NCBI RefSeq assembly: GCF_900564155.1
Contig: NZ_LS999839.1
Span: forward strand, 2,911,097 to 2,975,096
Direction of reading: 5' to 3'
DNA length: 64,000 nucleotides
Source of the DNA: Pedobacter schmidteae
Lineage (GTDB): Bacteria > Bacteroidota > Bacteroidia > Sphingobacteriales > Sphingobacteriaceae
Positions within the stretch are counted from its first letter, which is position 1. Every line of letters begins with the position of its first letter. The position numbers were made by a program, and so were the translations under genes. Below the pieces are notes generated by a model that searched no databases, was not told where the DNA came from, and saw nothing but the letters and a program-made list of their open reading frames with translations. Shown one piece after another: positions 27,938 to 36,896 of the stretch.

Positions 27938-29797
27938 ATGAGAAAGATAATTATGATGTTGGTTTGGATATTACCTTTCCAGGGGATATCGCAAATAAAA
28001 AATATACAGGTAAAGCAAGCGGAATTACATGGACATATTGGTGAACGAATAGATGCATGTATTGAAACGAATGTGATGTCACAAGATATCGATCACCTGA
28101 TAGAACCTTTTAAGCATAAAACTGAAACAGAACGTTGGCAAAGTGAATTTTGGGGAAAGTGGATGTTGGGGGCATGCCAGTCCTATCAGTACACTAAAAA
28201 TCCTGCGTTGCTGAAAAAAATCAGTTATGCAGTCAATGAGCTGATTAAAACGCAGCTTCCAACAGGGTATATCGGTAATTATTCTGAACCGGCACAACTT
28301 GCACAATGGGATGTATGGGGACGAAAGTACTGTCTTTTAGGTCTTCTGGCATACTATGATATCACACGTGAACAAAAAGTTTTAACCGCTTGTAGAAAGT
28401 TAGCCGATCATTTGATGAGACAGGTAGGGCCGGATGCAGCAGATATTGCCAAAATAGGCAATTATAAGGGAATGGCAGCCAGTTCTATTCTTGAACCGGT
28501 AATGTATCTGTACAACAGGACTTCCGATTCTCGTTACTTTGACTTTGCAAAGTACATCGTAGCACAGTGGGAGAAGCCTGGTGCCTCAAACTTAATCAGC
28601 AAGGCAATTGCTGGAGAGCCTGTGGCAAAACGTTTTTGGCCATTTCCTAAGGCTAGTCAATGGGCTTTAGGCGGTCATAAATCTTATGAAATGATGTCTT
28701 GCTATGTAGGGCTTTTAGAACTTTATAAGGTTACTAAAAATCCAACCTATCTTTCGGCTGTAGTAGCTACAGCAAGTGACATCATGACCAATGAAATTAA
28801 TATTGTTGGTGGGGCAAGTTCTACTGAGTGTTGGTTTGAAGGAGCAAAAAACCAAACTACTCCTTCTTTTTTGTCTATGGAAACCTGTGTCACTTTTACC
28901 TGGATGCAATTGTGTGATCGGTTGCTGCAGCTCACAGGAGATGTGAAATATGCCGACCAGATTGAGAAAACGACTTACAATGCCTTACAAGCGGCTGCGA
29001 GAGTAGAAAATATGATGATTGCTTCTTATGTGCCACTTGAAGGTTTTAGACGGGATGGAGAACGCCAATGTGGAATGGATATCAATTGCTGTAAAGCTAA
29101 TGCACCCCGGGCTTTTACCATGCTGCCAGACTTCGCATTCCGTGCTTCAGAAGATAAAATAGCCATTAACCTTTACACCACTTCAAAAGTAAAGTTAATG
29201 CTCAACAATAAAAAGGAAGTGAGCCTGGCTGTAGAAACCGGCTACCCAGTTTCAGATCAGGTAAATATAACCGTAAACCCTGAACAGGAAAGTGTTTTCA
29301 CATTGTCGTTTAGAATACCCGAATGGAGTAAACGGAACCGCTTACTGGTAAATGGGGAAGAACAATCTGATGCCATACCCTCAGGGCGCTACCTGGAGGT
29401 AACCCGTAAATGGAAAAAAGGTGATGTGGTTGTTTTATCGTTAGATCTGCGAGGAAAAATACTGAAGTTGAACAACCATGTAGCGATAGTACGTGGGCCT
29501 GTTGTTTTAGCACGAGACAGCCGTTTTAAAGACGGTTTTGTGGATGAGACCATTGCCATTGAACATGATAAAGATAATTATGTGCCGCTGGTTTTGGTAG
29601 CAGATAAACCTTCTTCAGTATGGATGACGTTCAGTGTAAACGCATTAACCAGCATTTATAATGGTGATAAGGAGTCGTTCAGGAAGATAAAATTGTGCGA
29701 TTTTGGCTCTGCCGGGAATAAATGGGACGAGCATGAACGATACAGGGTATGGCTTACCGGCACAATTGAAACGGCCGACAGGGATACCTGGTGGTAG
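27938..29797 (+). CDS. GH127-like beta-L-arabinofuranosidase
   Basis: 619 residues with an N-terminal signal (about 1-18). The GH127 signatures are visible: PTGYIGNY near 110, an ETC motif at E315-T316-C317 and the tandem cysteines C384-C385 in MDINCCKANAPRA. By analogy with HypBA1 of Bifidobacterium these are the zinc site, one cysteine being the nucleophile; E301 or E297 in STECWFEGA is a candidate acid/base. The C-terminal half is a beta-sandwich. The enzyme should release beta-L-arabinofuranose; GH146 is a close alternative. It is 8 bases after the GH99-like gene, so they are co-expressed. Confidence 0.85.
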   Translation: MRKIIMMLVWILPFQGISQIKNIQVKQAELHGHIGERIDACIETNVMSQDIDHLIEPFKHKTETERWQSEFWGKWMLGACQSYQYTKNPALLKKISYAVNELIKTQLPTGYIGNYSEPAQLAQWDVWGRKYCLLGLLAYYDITREQKVLTACRKLADHLMRQVGPDAADIAKIGNYKGMAASSILEPVMYLYNRTSDSRYFDFAKYIVAQWEKPGASNLISKAIAGEPVAKRFWPFPKASQWALGGHKSYEMMSCYVGLLELYKVTKNPTYLSAVVATASDIMTNEINIVGGASSTECWFEGAKNQTTPSFLSMETCVTFTWMQLCDRLLQLTGDVKYADQIEKTTYNALQAAARVENMMIASYVPLEGFRRDGERQCGMDINCCKANAPRAFTMLPDFAFRASEDKIAINLYTTSKVKLMLNNKKEVSLAVETGYPVSDQVNITVNPEQESVFTLSFRIPEWSKRNRLLVNGEEQSDAIPSGRYLEVTRKWKKGDVVVLSLDLRGKILKLNNHVAIVRGPVVLARDSRFKDGFVDETIAIEHDKDNYVPLVLVADKPSSVWMTFSVNALTSIYNGDKESFRKIKLCDFGSAGNKWDEHERYRVWLTGTIETADRDTWW

Positions 29798-29849
29798 TTA
29801 CACGCTGCAAACGTTATTAACATTTGAATTTAAATCTAAAAATAAAAAT

Positions 29850-30545
29850 ATGACAGCTTTTAAGCTTCTAATATGCATGCTTCTAACACCCTTATTTTTC
29901 GCAGCTGCTTGTGATAAAGTAAAAAGTGAAGAACCTGGTAGAGAGTTACCTCAGAAAATTAAAAATGTAGTAATTCTGGGCAATAGTATTGTCGCACATC
30001 CTGCTAAAGCATCAATAGGATGGAATTTTGATTGGGGAATGGCAGCATCTGCGCGAGACAGCGACTTTGTGCATAGATTAATTTACAGGATTCATAAGAT
30101 TGATCCAGCCGTCGACATTCGCTATACCAGTATTGCAGCTTTTGAACTCAACTATGAAACCTACGATCTTTCACAACTGTCCGCCTATAGAAATGCTGAT
30201 CTGATCATTTTAAAAATATCTGAAAATGTCGATTTGCAGACTGCTGGGAAGAGAGGTTTTATTACCTATTATGATAAATTGATCAAATACCTGAATCCAC
30301 ATCAAAAAAGTCAGGTCATTATTTCTGATGGATTTTGGCCAAGTCCGGTTAACGAGCTAATTAAAACATATGCAACGGATCATAAGTATCCTTTTGTGAC
30401 TTTGCCTGATTTGTACCGGGATGATGTAGCCAATTCGGCAAGGGGGAAATTTGAAAACGAAGGAGTAGGCAACCATCCTTCAGATCAGGGGATGAGAAAT
30501 ATAGCAAACCGGATATGGGATTGTATTGCCCGATATTTTCAGTAA
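29850..30545 (+). CDS. SGNH/GDSL-like hydrolase lipoprotein
   Basis: The ATG at 29850 is preferred over the longer ORF starting inside the previous gene, because it gives a normal lipoprotein signal (LFFAAAC, Cys 21). 231 residues: the block I motif VVILGNSIVAHP places the nucleophile at S46, and the C-terminal GNHPSDQGM gives His 209. The Asp usually three residues before that His is not at that position, so activity should be confirmed. Family members deacylate sugars. It is in the PUL operon, so a deacetylase role on the same glycan is plausible (inference). Confidence 0.72.
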   Translation: MTAFKLLICMLLTPLFFAAACDKVKSEEPGRELPQKIKNVVILGNSIVAHPAKASIGWNFDWGMAASARDSDFVHRLIYRIHKIDPAVDIRYTSIAAFELNYETYDLSQLSAYRNADLIILKISENVDLQTAGKRGFITYYDKLIKYLNPHQKSQVIISDGFWPSPVNELIKTYATDHKYPFVTLPDLYRDDVANSARGKFENEGVGNHPSDQGMRNIANRIWDCIARYFQ

Positions 30546-30575
30546 ATAGTCGTTAAATTAATTAATTATAAAATT

Positions 30576-31775
30576 ATGAAACTGTCAATAAAAAGAAGAG
30601 AACTGCTCACTTTTTTAAGTACAATAATGGTCTTGCTGACATTGCTCTCCTGCAAAAAAAGAGAAGAGGAAACTATCTGTAAAGTAACATTAATTTCAAA
30701 CGGGGGGACAAATATTGCTCCTGTTATGGTAACCAAAGGACAGGTATTACCTATAAAGAAGCTTTCTCCTAATCCGATTGTCAGCGACGGAGGTACATTT
30801 ATTAGCTGGTATGAAGATGAAGGATTTGTAAAGGAATTTGATTTCAATACGCCTATCACAAAAGACATCACTTTGTATGCTAAATGGTATTACAAAACTT
30901 TTAAAATTTCTTTTGTAATGAATGGCGCTGCAGCTAAAGCAGATGTAGATATTGTTGAAGGCAAATACCTTACGGTAGATAAACCAGTTTATGCAGGTTT
31001 TGTTTTTGTCAATTGGTATGAAGATGCTGGAATGACGAGGCCCTTTAACTTTAACGAGCCGATAACTGCTGATAAAACATTATACGCAAGATGGGCGCCG
31101 CCTTCACCTACCGGTTGGTTCACAATTGACGCAAATGGTGTGCTGGTTGGTTGTACACCTGCCGCTGGTGTTAATACTGTTGTTGTTCCGGAGGGGGTAA
31201 AAGTAATTCCTGCGTGGTTTGTGCTGGCCAACGGCCTCAATGCACCAGGAAAACCAGGGTTTCCTGCAGGTAAAGACATTAAGGAGTTTGTATTGCCCGA
31301 GTCGCTGGAGTCTATTGGAGAAGGAGCTTTTAAATATGCTGGAATAACGACAATAACGATACCTGCTAAAGTAAAAGTACTGGAGCCGGTTACTTTTGAA
31401 GGTTGCAGTGATTTGAAAAATTTCAGTTTTGCTGCCAATAGTTCATTGGAAAGAATTAAAGGGAATGACAATAATAACCCCGTAATTGAAGCAGCAGCGT
31501 TAACTACTATATCGTTTCCCGCCTCTCTGAAATTTGTTGGTAAATATACTTTGTCCGGATCCAATGCTTTAAAAGTTGTTACGTTTGAACGCTCGGTCTC
31601 GCCCGTTGTATTTGATACATTTTTACCCGGTGGTGGTGTCTGGTTATTTGGAGGATATTTTCCGGCCAAAATCAGAATGCCTTCAGCGGTCGTTGATCCT
31701 TTCGTTGCAGAAATGAGAAAGACAATGGGAGATTACGAATTTGAAAAAATGAAAGGTACTCTGGAAGGGTATTAG
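30576..31775 (+). CDS. BspA-like leucine-rich repeat lipoprotein with two InlB B-repeats
   Basis: 399 residues: lipoprotein signal ending at LLSC, two Listeria-Bacteroides (InlB B-type) repeats at about residues 33-105 and 106-175, each ending in TLYA(K/R)W, then a leucine-rich BspA-type region with LPESLESIGEGAFKYAGITTITIPAKVKVLEPVTFEGCSD. It is a surface lipoprotein with adhesion-type domains. It closes the PUL, after SusD, two hydrolases and an esterase-like protein, where surface glycan-binding proteins are often found. A direct glycan-binding role is inference. Confidence 0.82.
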   Translation: MKLSIKRRELLTFLSTIMVLLTLLSCKKREEETICKVTLISNGGTNIAPVMVTKGQVLPIKKLSPNPIVSDGGTFISWYEDEGFVKEFDFNTPITKDITLYAKWYYKTFKISFVMNGAAAKADVDIVEGKYLTVDKPVYAGFVFVNWYEDAGMTRPFNFNEPITADKTLYARWAPPSPTGWFTIDANGVLVGCTPAAGVNTVVVPEGVKVIPAWFVLANGLNAPGKPGFPAGKDIKEFVLPESLESIGEGAFKYAGITTITIPAKVKVLEPVTFEGCSDLKNFSFAANSSLERIKGNDNNNPVIEAAALTTISFPASLKFVGKYTLSGSNALKVVTFERSVSPVVFDTFLPGGGVWLFGGYFPAKIRMPSAVVDPFVAEMRKTMGDYEFEKMKGTLEGY

Positions 31776-31958
31776 CGGACATTTTCGGGGGCATGTTTGA
31801 ACTCATAGCTAATGCAGCTAAAGTCAACTGCCCCTGTTTGTTAATAGAAAAGTTGCATACGATTTTTATGTACTTTATCTGAGGTTAAAATTAATCTGCT
31901 CACAGAATTCTGTAAATCATTATCTGAATCCTGTAAAAATATAAGGCTATAGTTAGAC

Positions 31959-31966
31959 TACCTTTG
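31959..31966 (+). promoter_or_regulatory. Candidate -7 box for copA
   Basis: TACCTTTG matches TAnnTTTG, 21 bases before the ATG at 31987. The preceding -33 region lacks a TTG at the best distance. The rest of the 211-base gap between the PUL and copA shows nothing clear; a GGGGCA / TGCCCC pair (about 31787 and 31841) could form a weak stem. Confidence 0.5.
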
Positions 31967-31986
31967 TATAGTAAATAAAGATAGTC

Positions 31987-34215
31987 ATGAACAACAATGT
32001 AGAAACAATTTCGATGCCGGTGCTGGGGATGACCTGTGCGGCGTGTGCCGTAAGTGTTGAATCTATAATAGGAACTCAACAAGGGGTAGACAAAGCAGAA
32101 GTGAATTATGCCACCCAATCTGTAAAGGTTATTTATCATCCCGATGAAATACAGCCGGCAGCTTTTCAAAAAGCAGTTCAGTCGATAGGTTACGACCTGA
32201 TTGTAGCGCAGGAAGGTGCCAAAGAATTGCAGGAAGAGGCTCAAAAGAACAATTATAAGGCGCTAAAAAAACGAATGGTCTGGTCGCTGATTTTAACCAT
32301 TCCTGTAGTTATCATCGGTATGTTTTTTATGGACATGCCCAATGGAAATTATTACATGATGGTATTGACTACCCCCGTGTTGTTCTTTTTTGGCAGAAAC
32401 TTTTTTATCAATGCCTGGAGGCAGGCTACCTATGGGAAAGCAAATATGGATACCCTGGTTGCTTTAAGTACAGGTATAGCTTATGTTTTTAGTGTTTTTA
32501 ATACTTTTAACCCCGAATTCTGGCATTCCAGAGGTTTGCATCCACATGTTTATTTCGAAGCTGCGGCGGTAGTAATTGTTTTCATTATGCTGGGCAAATT
32601 GTTGGAAGAAAAAGCGAAATCCAATACCTCATCGGCCATTAAAAAACTAATTGGCTTACAGCCCAAAACGGTTGTGGTGATCACTGAGCATGGCGAAAAG
32701 GAAATAGCTGTTGCCGATGTACAGCTTGGCGATCAGCTGCTGGTACGCTCGGGCGAGAAAATTCCTGTAGATGGTGAAGTATATGAGGGTAGTTCCTTTG
32801 TGGACGAAAGTATGATTACCGGCGAGCCGGTTGCAGTAGCCAAAACAGAGGGCGATAAAGTTTTTGCCGGAACCATCAATCAGAAAGGTAGCTTTAAGTT
32901 TAAGGCCGAGAAAGTTGGGGGCGAAACCATGTTGGCCCAAATCATTAAGCTGGTACAGGATGCACAAGGATCTAAGGCACCGGTTCAAAAACTGGTAGAT
33001 AAAATAGCAGGCATATTTGTGCCCATAGTGATCTTAATTGCCATTCTCAGTTTAGGGGCCTGGTTGTTGTTTGGTGGCGAACATGCTTTTACCCAGGGGA
33101 TGCTGGCTATGGTGACCGTATTGGTGATTGCCTGCCCTTGCGCATTGGGACTGGCAACGCCTACAGCTATTATGGTTGGTATAGGCAAGGGAGCCGAAAA
33201 TGGTATTTTAATTAAAGATGCCGAAGCTTTGGAACTGGGATATAAAGTAAATGCGGTGATTTTGGACAAAACCGGCACCATTACAGCCGGTAAACCGGAG
33301 GTAACCCATATAGAATGGGCAGCAACATTGCCTAATGACAAACTGGTATTACAGCAAATATTGGTTGCTTTGGAACAGGCTTCCGAACATCCTTTGGCGG
33401 AAGCCATTGTGCGTCACTTGAAAAGTGAGGGAATAAAAGGAGCTGCAGTAAGTGGTTTTGAAAGTTTGACAGGTAAGGGGGTGATGGCTATATTCGAAGG
33501 TGAAAAGTACTGGGCAGGCAGCCATAAGATACTTGCCGAACAAAACGTAGAGGTGTCGGAAGGTTTGCAAAGTAGGGTGACAAAGCTTCAGCAGTTGGCG
33601 CAAACGGTAATTTATTTTACCAATGCAACCCAGGTATTGGCCATTGTGGCTATTGCCGACCAGGTGAAAGAAGGATCGGTTAAGGCAGTTAAAGCATTAA
33701 AAAATGCCGGAATTGAGGTGTATATGCTTACCGGAGATAATCAGCAAACTGCAGCTTCAGTAGCAGGGCAGGTAGGGATTGACCATTTTCAAGCTGAGGT
33801 TTTGCCTTCTGATAAATCTGATTTTGTAAAAAAATTGCAGGCGGAAGGAAAGGTGGTAGCCATGATAGGAGATGGGATCAACGATAGTCAGGCTTTGGCA
33901 CAGGCGGATGTTTCCATTGCGATGGGAAAAGGATCTGATATTGCTATTGATGTGGCAAAGATCACTTTGGTATCGTCCGACCTGCAACAGATACCTAAGG
34001 CATTGCGTTTATCAAAACTTACTGTAAAGGCCATCCGTCAGAATTTATTCTGGGCATTTATTTACAACCTTATAGGGATTCCAATTGCCGCCGGTTTATT
34101 GTATCCAATCAATGGATTTTTATTGAACCCAATGATTGCCGGGGCAGCAATGGCACTAAGCTCGGTATCGGTTGTAGGCAATAGCCTGCGCTTAAAACTG
34201 GCTAAACTTATATAG
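31987..34215 (+). CDS. copA: Copper-translocating P1B-type ATPase
   Basis: 742 residues: an N-terminal heavy-metal-associated domain with MTCAAC, eight membrane helices, the CPC metal site (C383-P384-C385, in [14 protein letters not shown]), phosphorylation site D427 in DKTGT, nucleotide-domain HP motif (SEHPLAEA), TGDN and GDGINDS hinge motifs. The CPC site and downstream CusA context fit Cu(I) or Ag(I) export from cytosol to periplasm. It is the first gene of the copper cluster. Confidence 0.93.
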   Translation: MNNNVETISMPVLGMTCAACAVSVESIIGTQQGVDKAEVNYATQSVKVIYHPDEIQPAAFQKAVQSIGYDLIVAQEGAKELQEEAQKNNYKALKKRMVWSLILTIPVVIIGMFFMDMPNGNYYMMVLTTPVLFFFGRNFFINAWRQATYGKANMDTLVALSTGIAYVFSVFNTFNPEFWHSRGLHPHVYFEAAAVVIVFIMLGKLLEEKAKSNTSSAIKKLIGLQPKTVVVITEHGEKEIAVADVQLGDQLLVRSGEKIPVDGEVYEGSSFVDESMITGEPVAVAKTEGDKVFAGTINQKGSFKFKAEKVGGETMLAQIIKLVQDAQGSKAPVQKLVDKIAGIFVPIVILIAILSLGAWLLFGGEHAFTQGMLAMVTVLVIACPCALGLATPTAIMVGIGKGAENGILIKDAEALELGYKVNAVILDKTGTITAGKPEVTHIEWAATLPNDKLVLQQILVALEQASEHPLAEAIVRHLKSEGIKGAAVSGFESLTGKGVMAIFEGEKYWAGSHKILAEQNVEVSEGLQSRVTKLQQLAQTVIYFTNATQVLAIVAIADQVKEGSVKAVKALKNAGIEVYMLTGDNQQTAASVAGQVGIDHFQAEVLPSDKSDFVKKLQAEGKVVAMIGDGINDSQALAQADVSIAMGKGSDIAIDVAKITLVSSDLQQIPKALRLSKLTVKAIRQNLFWAFIYNLIGIPIAAGLLYPINGFLLNPMIAGAAMALSSVSVVGNSLRLKLAKLI

Positions 34216-34351
34216 CAGACTTTTGGTACAATTAATAAATGCAGGATGATGGTTGACTTAAAGGAAATGTAACAACAACCAACAACAAAATAATAAGAAA
34301 TCAACAAAAACAACAATAGGAAATTAATAAGAATCATAAATCAATAACATC

Positions 34352-34564
34352 ATGGAAACATTAAAATTTAAAACAAATATCAAATGCAGCGGATGTGTTG
34401 CTGCCGTAACTCCTTTTCTGAACGACATCCCGGAAATAACGAAATGGGAGGTGGATACCGAAAATCCTGAAAAAATTCTTACAGTTGATGCAAATGCCAA
34501 ACTGGATGCTGAAACCGTAATCAATACGCTTGAAAAGGCGGGTTATGTAGCAAAAGAAGCTTAA
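34352..34564 (+). CDS. Cytosolic heavy-metal-associated domain protein (CopZ-like)
   Basis: The 70 residues form one HMA fold (beta-alpha-beta-beta-alpha-beta) with a Cys pair C12-S-G-C15. It has no signal, so it is a soluble cytosolic metallochaperone, probably handing Cu(I) to CopA. Length and motif match CopZ. It lies 136 bases after copA, ahead of the terminator at 34605. CopZ is a family label here, not a proven orthologue. Confidence 0.85.
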   Translation: METLKFKTNIKCSGCVAAVTPFLNDIPEITKWEVDTENPEKILTVDANAKLDAETVINTLEKAGYVAKEA

Positions 34565-34604
34565 ACAGCTACATCGGTTGAAGTAAAAATTTTAATACGA
34601 TATA

Positions 34605-34646
34605 AAAAAAGGACGGAATTATATAAAAATATATCCGTTCTTTTTT
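34605..34646 (+). terminator. Intrinsic terminator after the CopZ-like gene
   Basis: A 13-bp stem (34605-34617 with 34634-34646, one G-T pair) with A-rich and T-rich ends follows the small HMA gene. It separates it from the next gene at 34661. Confidence 0.8.
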
Positions 34647-34660
34647 CAATCTTTGAATTT

Positions 34661-35059
34661 ATGAGAAAAGCACTGCTTACCATATTGGCTATTTTTTACC
34701 TGGGTGTATCCAGCGGAGCCTCTGTGCATTTTCATTATTGCATGGGTAAATTGGTAAGCTGGGGCCTGGAAAAGCAAAGCCGTAAGGTATGTGACTTTTG
34801 TGGCATGCCCAAAGCAGAATCTAAAAAGAAATCCTGCTGCAAAGATGTAGAGCAACAGGCTAAGGTGGAGAAATCTCAAAAAGCAAGTCAAACCATTTAT
34901 AAATTTGACCAACTGTCAACCGCCATTATCCTGCCTGAGTTGTTTGTGTACAATCAGCAGCCGATACCTGTAAAAATTACCAGGGAAGCATTGAGCAATG
35001 CTCCGCCTGATGGACAGCAAATTCCTGTCTACCTAAAAAACTGTACCTACAGAATATAA
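34661..35059 (+). CDS. HYC_CC_PP family periplasmic protein
   Basis: 132 residues with a signal or membrane segment (about 1-20), then the conserved HYC (FHYCMGK), a CxxC pair (CDFCGMP), a CC pair (KSCCKD) and a PP pair (SNAPPDG) that name this family. The cysteines and histidine suggest metal binding. Family members are common in Bacteroidota copper clusters, as here. Function is not established. Confidence 0.8.
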   Translation: MRKALLTILAIFYLGVSSGASVHFHYCMGKLVSWGLEKQSRKVCDFCGMPKAESKKKSCCKDVEQQAKVEKSQKASQTIYKFDQLSTAIILPELFVYNQQPIPVKITREALSNAPPDGQQIPVYLKNCTYRI

Positions 35060-35204
35060 TACCCTCTTTCTTTTTAAATACTTAAATGCCATATCAATCA
35101 AATTGATCAGCATATGGTTGTTATTTTAAGTATTTCGCTGTATTCAAGCAGCATCTCAAAGCGTATTCCGCTTTAAACATTTTTTTATTTTCTTAAAATC
35201 AAAC

Positions 35205-35558
35205 ATGATGAACGTATTAAAAACTCTTTCGGTAGTCGCGTTGACTTTCCTTGGCAGTGCTGTATTTGCACAGACTAAAACAGACAAAATTAAAGTATTA
35301 GGTAATTGCGGTATGTGCAAAAAAAAGATCGAAACTGCACTTAAAGTGCCTGGCGTAAGTTCGGCCGACTGGGATAAAAATACCAAAATACTTACTGTAA
35401 GTTACGATTCGACCAAGATCAGTAATGATCAGGTACAGCAAAAAGTTGCAGCAGTAGGTTATGATACCCAGAAAGTTAAGGCCACAAAAGAGGCTTATGG
35501 TAAACTGCCTGGATGTTGCCAGTACGATCGGACAGGTAAAGCCGGCGAAACACACTAA
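35205..35558 (+). CDS. Periplasmic heavy-metal-associated domain protein
   Basis: 117 residues with a cleavable signal (about 1-22, ending VFAQT), then an HMA domain with C35-G-M-C38 and a further C-terminal Cys-Cys pair (LPGCCQY). It is thus a periplasmic copper-binding protein, probably feeding the RND pump next door (inference). It precedes the cusA-like genes by 39 bases. The gap before it (35060-35204) holds an imperfect palindrome near 35086-35115 and a 6-bp hairpin at 35158-35174 followed by T-rich sequence. Confidence 0.82.
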   Translation: MMNVLKTLSVVALTFLGSAVFAQTKTDKIKVLGNCGMCKKKIETALKVPGVSSADWDKNTKILTVSYDSTKISNDQVQQKVAAVGYDTQKVKATKEAYGKLPGCCQYDRTGKAGETH

Positions 35559-35597
35559 CAAAAAGAAAGAGGGTTATTATAAAATGTTATTTAAATA

Positions 35598-36896
35598 ATG
35601 GTACATAAAATTATTGAATGGTCGATGCAAAACCGGTTTATCGTACTGGTGTTATCGTTGGGGCTATTTGTATGGGGTGTAATCTCCGTACAAAAGAACC
35701 CGATCGATGCCATCCCCGATTTGTCGGAGAATCAGGTCATCGTATTTACCGAATGGATGGGCCGCTCGCCCCAACTGATAGAAGATCAGGTGACCTACCC
35801 ATTGGTTACCAATTTGCAAGGGATTCCAAAAATTAAATATGTAAGGGGCTCTTCCATGTTTGGGATGAGTTTTATCTATGTGATTTTTGAAGATGATGTT
35901 GATGTATATTGGGCAAGAGAGCGGGTAATGGAACGTATCAGTACCATTTCAAAGACCCTGCCACAAGGCGTGTCGCCGCAACTTGGACCCGATGGAACAG
36001 GGGTGGGACATGTATTATGGTATACCCTTGATGCACCCAATATGGATCTGGGCGAACAGCGTGCCATACAAGACTGGTATGTGAAATTTGCCTTGCAAAA
36101 CGTACCCGGAGTAAGTGAAATTGCTTCATTTGGTGGTTTTCAGAAACAATACCAGATTACCATCGATCCGAATAAATTGCTGTATTATAAGCTTTCGGTA
36201 CCTCAGGTTATTGCGGCCGTAAGGAGCAATAACAATGAGTCGGGGGGGCGCAAGTTCGAAATGAGTGACATGGGCTATATCATTAAGACCTCAGGGTACC
36301 TCAAATCAATCGAAGAAATTTCCAACATCCCTGTGAAAAATCAGAATGGTACACCTATAAAAATCTCTGATCTGGCTACCGTGCAAATGACAGGAGAAAC
36401 CAGGTTGGGTATATTTGATCAGGATGGCGAAGGGGAAAGGGCCGGTGGTATAGTAGTAATGCGCTATGGCGAAAATGCCGCTGATGTGATAGACAAAGTA
36501 AAAGCCAAAATGACCGAGGTAGCAAAAGGACTACCCAAAGGTGTAAAGTTTGATATTGTGTACGATAGGGGTGAGCTGATTAAAGAGTCGGTCGACTCTA
36601 TAAAAAATACGCTGATTGAAGAGATGATTGTAGTATCGCTTATTGTGTTCATCTTTCTGTTTCACTGGCGTAGTGCATTGAGCATCATCATACAAATTCC
36701 AATTACCATTGCCGCCAGCTTTATCTTGCTAAATGCTTTTGGTATTTCTTCCAATATCATGTCGCTTACCGGTATTGCTCTGGCCATTGGTGTAATTGTC
36801 GATAATGGCATTATCATGAGCGAAAATGCCTACAAACATCTGGCAGAACGATACGAATTGTGGGAAAAGGATCAAAATAAAACGACAACATCATGA
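35598..36896 (+). CDS. CusA-type RND efflux permease, N-terminal half
   Basis: 432 residues cover TM1 (about 14-32), the first periplasmic porter domain (about 40-330) and TM2-TM4 (about 338-410). TM4 carries D402 in the GVIVDNGIIMSEN motif, the proton-relay aspartate of CusA/CzcA. The protein stops in the cytoplasmic loop after TM4. The stop overlaps the ATG of the second half by four bases (ATGA). Full-length pumps are about 1040 residues in one gene, so the two proteins here together make the pump. It lies in an operon with adaptors and an outer-membrane factor. Confidence 0.9.
   Translation: MVHKIIEWSMQNRFIVLVLSLGLFVWGVISVQKNPIDAIPDLSENQVIVFTEWMGRSPQLIEDQVTYPLVTNLQGIPKIKYVRGSSMFGMSFIYVIFEDDVDVYWARERVMERISTISKTLPQGVSPQLGPDGTGVGHVLWYTLDAPNMDLGEQRAIQDWYVKFALQNVPGVSEIASFGGFQKQYQITIDPNKLLYYKLSVPQVIAAVRSNNNESGGRKFEMSDMGYIIKTSGYLKSIEEISNIPVKNQNGTPIKISDLATVQMTGETRLGIFDQDGEGERAGGIVVMRYGENAADVIDKVKAKMTEVAKGLPKGVKFDIVYDRGELIKESVDSIKNTLIEEMIVVSLIVFIFLFHWRSALSIIIQIPITIAASFILLNAFGISSNIMSLTGIALAIGVIVDNGIIMSENAYKHLAERYELWEKDQNKTTTS

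Noticed and set aside
30989..31669. 226-residue minus-strand ORF over the BspA-like gene
   Set aside because: Antisense shadow of a clear lipoprotein gene with InlB and LRR repeats; no start context or domain of its own.
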